Positions 60,801-64,000 of a DNA stretch of 64,000 nt are shown here, one piece after another. The stretch spans positions 401,780 to 465,779 of the forward strand of contig JAVJRN010000049.1 of NCBI GenBank assembly GCA_040218415.1, given 5' to 3'. Below the pieces are notes generated by a model that was not told the DNA's origin, did no database searches, and worked only from the letters and a program-made list of their open reading frames with translations. Numbering within the stretch: the first letter of the stretch is position 1; every line of letters begins with the position of its first letter. Made by a program: the position numbers and the translations under genes. This DNA is from JAVJRN01 sp040218415 (GTDB lineage: Bacteria; Bacteroidota; Bacteroidia; Cytophagales; Cyclobacteriaceae).

Positions 60801-63141
60801 AACTAATTGTACCAGAACCTGTGCTTGTATTTCTAAATACAGATATTGTACTGCCGTTTCTATTTGCTACCGCTAAATCTAATTTTCCATCTCCATCCAG
60901 ATCTCCAATAGCAACCGAATAGGGGTTTGATCCTGTTGTGTAATCTTGCTTGGCGGCATAGCTAATCGAGCCTACAGCAGTACTGATATTTCTAAATACG
61001 GAGACGGTATTGGAACTTCCATTCGCTATGGCAAGATCTGCTTTTCCATCTCCATCCAAATCGCCTATAGCTACTGAATAGGGGTTTGATCCTGTTGTGT
61101 AATCTTGCTTGGCATCAAAGGAAGTAGCATTAACAGTACCACCTCCAGGGAAGGTCACCACAAAAGGACTCGCCGAATAAGCCATCAAGCCATCTACCAA
61201 GACGGTAATGGGCTGATAGGAAGCTCCAGAAGGTACTGTTACAGTAAGCTGCGTAGCTGTGGCCGCTGATACGGTGGCCTGTGTCGCACCGAAGAAGACG
61301 ATGTTGTTGGCCGGTGTGAGATCGAAATTTGTGCCAGTGATGGTGACCGTGGTGCCGATAGTACCGCTTGTTGGGGAGAATGAGGCGATGGTGAATGGTA
61401 ATTCCTCTTCCACAGTCACCACCCAATCCTGAGTAGTGGTACTATTCTCGGCTGTAATCGTGTAAGTCACTGCATTGGTGAAATTAAAGGAAGTAGTTCC
61501 ACTGACATGTGCATTAATACCCACCGCAGCTGATGCTCCATCCGATAATGTGAAGGTTGGAACCAAAGCAATCAGATTAGTGCCTGCTGTTACCTTCACT
61601 GCAACCGTATGATCCGTTGCGTTTATAACTGCTTCACCGACTTGCTCAGCTAAGCTGAAAGCTGTAAAGTCCGTAGCTGCACTTGCAATCGTATTTCGGA
61701 AGACAGATAGCTTTTGAGTTGTACTAGTACTCATAGCTGCTATTAAGTCTGCTCGGCCGTCTCCATCCAAATCGCCAATGGCTGTTGATGTTGGTACGGG
61801 GGTGACTCCTAGTTGGAACTGGGGTGCATAAGCAATATTACCATCCCCAACACTTGTATTTCTAAGGATTGACAGCTGGTTGCTACCTGTACCTGTTGCG
61901 ACTATATCTAACATATTATCTCCGTCCAAATCACCTATAGCTACTGATCGAAGATTAACACCTGTTGTAAAATCAATTTTAGAATCATAAGAAATGTTAC
62001 CAGAACCCGTACTCGTATTTCTCAATACGGATACACTTCGAGCATCATTACCATTGTTTCCTACAGCTAGGTCTATCTTACCATCTCCATCCAAGTCACC
62101 TACAGCTATTGCATTTGGTGTAACCCCTGTTGTAAAATCCACTTTAGTATCAAAGGAAACATTGCCAGCACCTGCACTTGTATTTCTAAGCACAGACACT
62201 GTATTGTCATTTCTATTAGCTACTACCAGGTCTGGCTTGCCGTCTGAGTCAAAATCACCCATAGCTATTGAAGAAGGGGTTGACCCTGTTGCGTAATCTA
62301 GCTTAGCAGCAAAACTAATCGTGCCAGCACCTGTGCTCGTATTTCTGAAAGTTGATAATGTACTGCTCCCTCGATTCGCTACTGCCAAATCTGATTTTCC
62401 ATCTCCGTCCAAATCGCCTATTACGACCGAGTAAGGGGATGATCCTGTGGCATAATCCACCTTTGCATCGTAACTCACTGTGCCAGCACCTGTGCTTGTA
62501 TTTCTGAAAATTGACAGTGTCGTGCTACCCGAATTTGCTACTGCCAAATCTAATTTTCCATCTCCATCCAAATCGCCTATAGCTACTGATATAGGACTAG
62601 TGTCGGTTGCAAAATCCATTTTAGCATCGTAGCTCACTGTGCCAGTACCAGTGCTGGTATTTCTGAAAACGGATACGGTATTGCTACTGATATTTGCTAC
62701 TGCCAAATCTGACTTTCCATCTCCATCTAAATCGCCTATAGCTACTGAGTAAGGTCCTGACCCAGTTGTTAAATCTATTGCATCCGCAAAGGAGTTTGTA
62801 TCAATACCAGCACCTCCAAAAGTCACTATAAATTGCGATGAAGCGTAAGCTATCAGTCCGTTGGTAAGGACAGTGATAGGCATATAAGACGCTCCTGTGG
62901 GCACGGTCACGGTAAGAGAAGTACTTGTGGCCGCTGATACGGTGGCCTGTGTCGCCCCGAAGAAGACGATGTTGTTGGCTAGGGTTGTATCGAAGTTGGT
63001 ACCTGTGATCGTGACTTCTGTTCCTATCGGGCCACTGGTAGGGGTGAAGGAGGTAATTGTTGGTACTTGATCATTAGCCACACTCTGTAGTGCTATAAAC
63101 AGGGCGAGAGTGCCAATTAACTTTAAGTAATAATTCTTCAT
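54874..63141 (-). CDS. Giant T9SS-secreted protein with FG-GAP propellers and TIG domains
   Basis: A 2,755-residue secreted protein (signal peptide MKNYYLKLIGTLALFIALQ). Four IPT/TIG domains (about 62,800-63,070; 61,130-61,400; 59,450-59,710; 58,060-58,330) each precede a block of FG-GAP repeats (GDLDGDGKADLAVAN type), numbering 7, 7, 7 and 3. A beta-sandwich with a TTQDWVVTV end follows blocks 1, 2 and 4. Then come a module like those of the GH16 protein (IDNIYFYKT), an SbsA-type Ig domain (FSPADNATS), a cadherin-like domain, a beta region, and a T9SS sorting domain (EIYPNPTENKLNIRLY). Each FG-GAP repeat has a DxDGDGxxD calcium loop. Surface adhesion or ligand binding is likely, unproven. 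The DNA is highly repetitive, so copy number could be misassembled. Confidence 0.9.
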   Translation of the reverse strand: MKNYYLKLIGTLALFIALQSVANDQVPTITSFTPTSGPIGTEVTITGTNFDTTLANNIVFFGATQATVSAATSTSLTVTVPTGASYMPITVLTNGLIAYASSQFIVTFGGAGIDTNSFADAIDLTTGSGPYSVAIGDLDGDGKSDLAVANISSNTVSVFRNTSTGTGTVSYDAKMDFATDTSPISVAIGDLDGDGKLDLAVANSGSTTLSIFRNTSTGAGTVSYDAKVDYATGSSPYSVVIGDLDGDGKSDLAVANRGSSTLSTFRNTSTGAGTISFAAKLDYATGSTPSSIAMGDFDSDGKPDLVVANRNDNTVSVLRNTSAGAGNVSFDTKVDFTTGVTPNAIAVGDLDGDGKIDLAVGNNGNDARSVSVLRNTSTGSGNISYDSKIDFTTGVNLRSVAIGDLDGDNMLDIVATGTGSNQLSILRNTSVGDGNIAYAPQFQLGVTPVPTSTAIGDLDGDGRADLIAAMSTSTTQKLSVFRNTIASAATDFTAFSLAEQVGEAVINATDHTVAVKVTAGTNLIALVPTFTLSDGASAAVGINAHVSGTTSFNFTNAVTYTITAENSTTTQDWVVTVEEELPFTIASFSPTSGTIGTTVTITGTNFDLTPANNIVFFGATQATVSAATATQLTVTVPSGASYQPITVLVDGLMAYSASPFVVTFPGGGTVNATSFDAKQDYTTGSNPYSVAIGDLDGDGKADLAIANGSSNTVSVFRNISTAVGSISYAAKQDYTTGSNPYSVAIGDLDGDGKLDLAVANRNGSTISVFRNTSTGSGTISYASKVDYSTGSGPRSVAIGDLDGDGKADLAVVNWDISTVSIFRNTSTGAGTIDYATKVDYTTGSQPHSVAIGDLDGDGKTDLAVANRSSGSVSILRNTSTGTGTINFATKVDYSSGTQPHSVAIGDLNGDGKADLAVVNVQSNTVSLFQNTSTGSGNISYAAKVDYTSGTNTWSVAIGDLNGDGKPDLVLGYIGSNTAVSILQNTSTGSGSISYATKVDQTTGTGPYSTAIGDLDGDGKLDVVVGNVSDNTVSVLRNAIESTTSTETDLTAFSLSEQTGAATIDATNHTIAIEVANGTDVTALVPTFELSTGASAAVGGTAQVSGTTANDFTSAVTYTVTAEDGTTTQDWVVTVTEESSTGSVPTISTFSPTSGPIGTEVTITGTNFSTTAANNIVFFGATQATVSAATSTSLTVTVPTGASYQPITVLVDGLMAYAASPFVVTFDGGGTIDSSSFDAKQDYTTGTQPRTVAIGDLDGDGKVDLAVANYTSNTVSVFRNTSTAVGTISYAAKQDYTTGTGPWSVAIGDLDGDGKADLAVANYISNTVSVYRNTSTGVGTIGYAAKQDYTTGSNPRSVAIGDLDGDGKADLAVANYISNTVSVLRNTSTAVGTISYAAKQDYTTGTGAYSVAIGDLDGDGKADLAVVNVSSTTVSVFRNTSTGVGTISYATKQDYTTGTQPYLVAIGDLDGDGKADLAVANYVSNTVSVFRNTSTDVGTMNYAAKQDYTTGNAPNSVVICDLDGDGKVDLAIVNQTSRTVSVFRNTSTAVGTISYAAKQDYTTGSNPYSVAIGDLDGDGKADLAVVNGNANTVSVFRNAIVTPAAIPTLTSFTPTSGPIGTEVTITGTNFSTTAANNIVFFGATQATVSAATATQLTVKVPSGASYQPITVLVDGLMAYSASPFVVTFTGGGTIDASSFAAKQDYTTGSAPYSVAIGDLDGDGKADLAVANRSSNTVSVFRNTSTAAGTISYATKQDYTTGTGPISVTLGDLNGNGKADLAVANRTSATVSLFRNTSTAEGKISYDSKQDFITETGPWSVALGDLDGDGKADLAVANGSSASFSVFRNAIESTVSTETDITAFSLSEQTGAATIDGTNHTIAIEVASGTDATALVPTFALSTGASATVGATAQVSGTTANDFTSAVTYTVTAADGTTTQDWVVTVQINSSGITGAPVPPARAAGDVISIFSDAYTNITNTNFNPNWNQSTVVTIEDIEGNSTLKYANFNYQGMDLGSAQDVSGMEYLHVDFWTSDATILQVTPVEPSGSPSELLVSLTPIVADSWNSFDIPLTDFTGSGMILSDVPQLKFEGDGSNPSTIYIDNIYFYKTVSGGDVTAPTVTTFSPADNATSISANSNLVMTFSENIQKGSGNILIKEGGVTRQTIAVTNSSVSISGNVVTINPADFTSGSTVNVEMAAGVFQDLANNNYAGITNTTTWNFTVAAAATNTPPTISNQTFDIDENSAANAVVGTVVASDDDQDALTYSIVSGNTSQAFAIGTSTGELTVNSSNALDYETNPSFSLSVRVSDGNASSSATITINLNDIDESLIGTLENQIVQPSGGSGTSQRNYSIISFPFRNPSVSTLLGELGPYDNSQWRLFRYNGSNQEYSVNFTDINSGQGYWFIQRESNNIQMGGTSVDITEGSYKMNLVNGFNLIGNPFAGTLNWREVIDYNVDKGTISLTDFESENQTSIYTWRTSWRLSSNLEKFEGGFIKTTRAISNFEIPLSAVNNAGGRIAQELPQKTEIYIDDEHWKLNFHLHSPSYDYYLGGIGLSPLASDQKDILDGSTLPRFIEYLEVDFGDGITRSMKHLDENKSWSFKLPNNLKESSIHLTWDRPISSVNTIILIDSKSQQIVDLSSSSGINVSNDPTIEYYVYFGKKESILDQLNLPFDVIHEIYPNPTENKLNIRLYASDHKVGTLKLISMDGKEILNYSINLEKGMNNHEIRLEELQVPEGIYYLNINNRISTKLIKK

Positions 63142-63161
63142 ATTAATAGTGATTTGATATT

Positions 63162-63530
63162 CTATATTTCTGTTATAGCTGAATTAAAATCCAATACTAA
63201 AAACCGGCATTCCTTGGTACACTTTAGAGAGCCGGATAAAGAAGTGGGTTCATTAGGGTTGAAACTATTGATTGTAGGGTTCATGTTGTTGGACTTAATT
63301 TTGTAAATATACGCCACGTTTGAAGAGGTAGAGCCAGAGAGTACGCCCGCAAAGAAGTCTTTGTTCCCTACTGCCATAGTACTTAAACAATTTCTCGATT
63401 CAGAAAGCGTAGCTGTTGACAACTCTGCCTTAAACTCTGAGATAACTAAAGTCAATAAAAGTGTCAAGCAAAAGACTTGAAATAGGTATTTGTATTTCAA
63501 ATGGTCGTGTATTCGTTTGATTATCCTCAT
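63162..63530 (-). CDS. Small secreted protein upstream of the giant propeller protein
   Basis: Start taken at ATG 63530 (MRIIKRIHDHLKYKYLFQVF); an upstream ATG gives four more residues. The 122-residue protein has an N-terminal hydrophobic signal (YLFQVFCLTLLLTLVIS) and a polar remainder with three cysteines (NCLST, KCTKECRF). The pattern SGSLKCTKECRFLVLDFNSA is suggestive of a short extracellular beta domain. No family is recognised. It lies 20 bp before the giant gene on the same strand, so it is probably co-transcribed with it. Confidence 0.6.
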   Translation of the reverse strand: MRIIKRIHDHLKYKYLFQVFCLTLLLTLVISEFKAELSTATLSESRNCLSTMAVGNKDFFAGVLSGSTSSNVAYIYKIKSNNMNPTINSFNPNEPTSLSGSLKCTKECRFLVLDFNSAITEI

Positions 63531-63542
63531 TATTGTAAACAA

Positions 63543-64000
63543 ACTTTAGCCTTGAAGATAGTAATCTTTTGTTGGGCTATTGCACCGAGTGCCGAAATCA
63601 ATGTCGTAAGGAATAAAATTTTTTCATTTTCTCTTGTTATAAAAATGTTAGTTTAAGGCAATGGTGGATGTGATAGTTTTTTATGAACTGGCCTTGTTCA
63701 CTCAGCATCAGGTATTTTCCTTAACTAAGTGCAATCATTGAGAAAAAAGTCAATTTCCATTTACCCGATGGTTTTTATGTGGTAAAAGTGTTTTTGTTTT
63801 TCAGATTAGTCATCCGAGCATTTTGCGACTCGAATTACCACAAAAAAACTTTACAATGAGTTATTAACCCAGCGGTGATTGATTTATATTTAGGCAGCAT
63901 AATTGATGCTTTCATGGTTAAAATATTTGATTACCCTTGCAGGACAAGTCTGTAGCATTTTCATGTGATTTTGCACGTTTTGAGATAGGGTCTCCTTGTT
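63543..64000. other. Terminal intergenic stretch, nothing recognised
   Basis: About 458 AT-rich bases at the window end with no open frame, tRNA or clear hairpin that I can support. It probably holds the promoter for the reverse-strand pair at 63530. Confidence 0.6.

Overview
The window looks like chromosomal DNA of a marine member of the Bacteroidota, most likely Cytophagales. The evidence is a fused ccoNO cytochrome cbb3 gene, several large secreted proteins ending in type IX secretion (T9SS) sorting domains, a PID-CTERM-type mini-protein, an SLC45-type sugar transporter beside a CBM20-GH77 amylomaltase, Bat proteins, and weak or absent Shine-Dalgarno sequences with A-rich leaders. No taxonomic search was possible, so this rests on gene content only.

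Layout. 1-7.3 kb: cytochrome cbb3 oxidase locus (end of ccoI, then ccoS-ccoNO-ccoQ-ccoP-ccoG-ccoH and a TauE/SafE-like membrane protein) behind an FNR-like palindrome, interrupted by a reversed YaeR-type gene. 7.2-15.4 kb: a rearranged island. A CheB-CheR-PAS fusion and a hybrid histidine kinase sit inside a decayed copy of a segment that recurs, intact, just downstream in front of an AAA+ ATPase and its partner. 15.5-17.1 kb: a START-domain protein and a gene-poor stretch. 17.1-27.3 kb: a laminarin (beta-1,3-glucan) cluster with a T9SS glycan-binding-like protein, a 57-residue PID-CTERM-like protein, GH16 and GH81 glucanases, all behind a LacI-type operator. 27.4-31.1 kb: tRNA-Ser and tRNA-Arg, batB-batC and a thiolase. 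31.2-36 kb: a YwqK/MORN-like repeat protein and a purC-STAS-rnz-queuosine transporter run. 36-40.4 kb: reverse-strand housekeeping genes (ABC ATPase, esterase, DUF819, NUDIX, TPR lipoprotein). 40.4-41.1 kb: initiator tRNA trailed by six degenerate copies of its own 3' end plus terminator. 41.2-51.2 kb: hydroxybutyryl-CoA dehydrogenase, two GH13 enzymes, class II aldolase, sugar transporter and amylomaltase, i.e. alpha-glucan catabolism. 51.2-54.1 kb: envelope proteins (CarboxypepD_reg-like, two LVIVD-type lipoproteins, a beta-barrel). 54.1-54.9 kb: highly palindromic non-coding DNA. 54.9-63.5 kb: a 2,755-residue T9SS protein built from FG-GAP propellers, with a small secreted protein upstream.

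How the genes fit together: the cbb3 block encodes a high-affinity terminal oxidase with its copper loading and assembly factors, probably under oxygen control. The two glycan clusters (laminarin; starch or glycogen oligomers) each carry a LacI-type palindrome just upstream. Three secreted proteins, in the laminarin cluster and 35 kb away, share a beta-sandwich module.

The most unusual items are the mosaic duplication around the signalling and AAA+ genes, the AAA+/DUF7192-like pair with a lipoyl-like tail, the tRNA-tail repeat array, and the 7-7-7-3 arrangement of FG-GAP blades in the giant protein. All family assignments come from motif recognition by eye; none was checked against a database.
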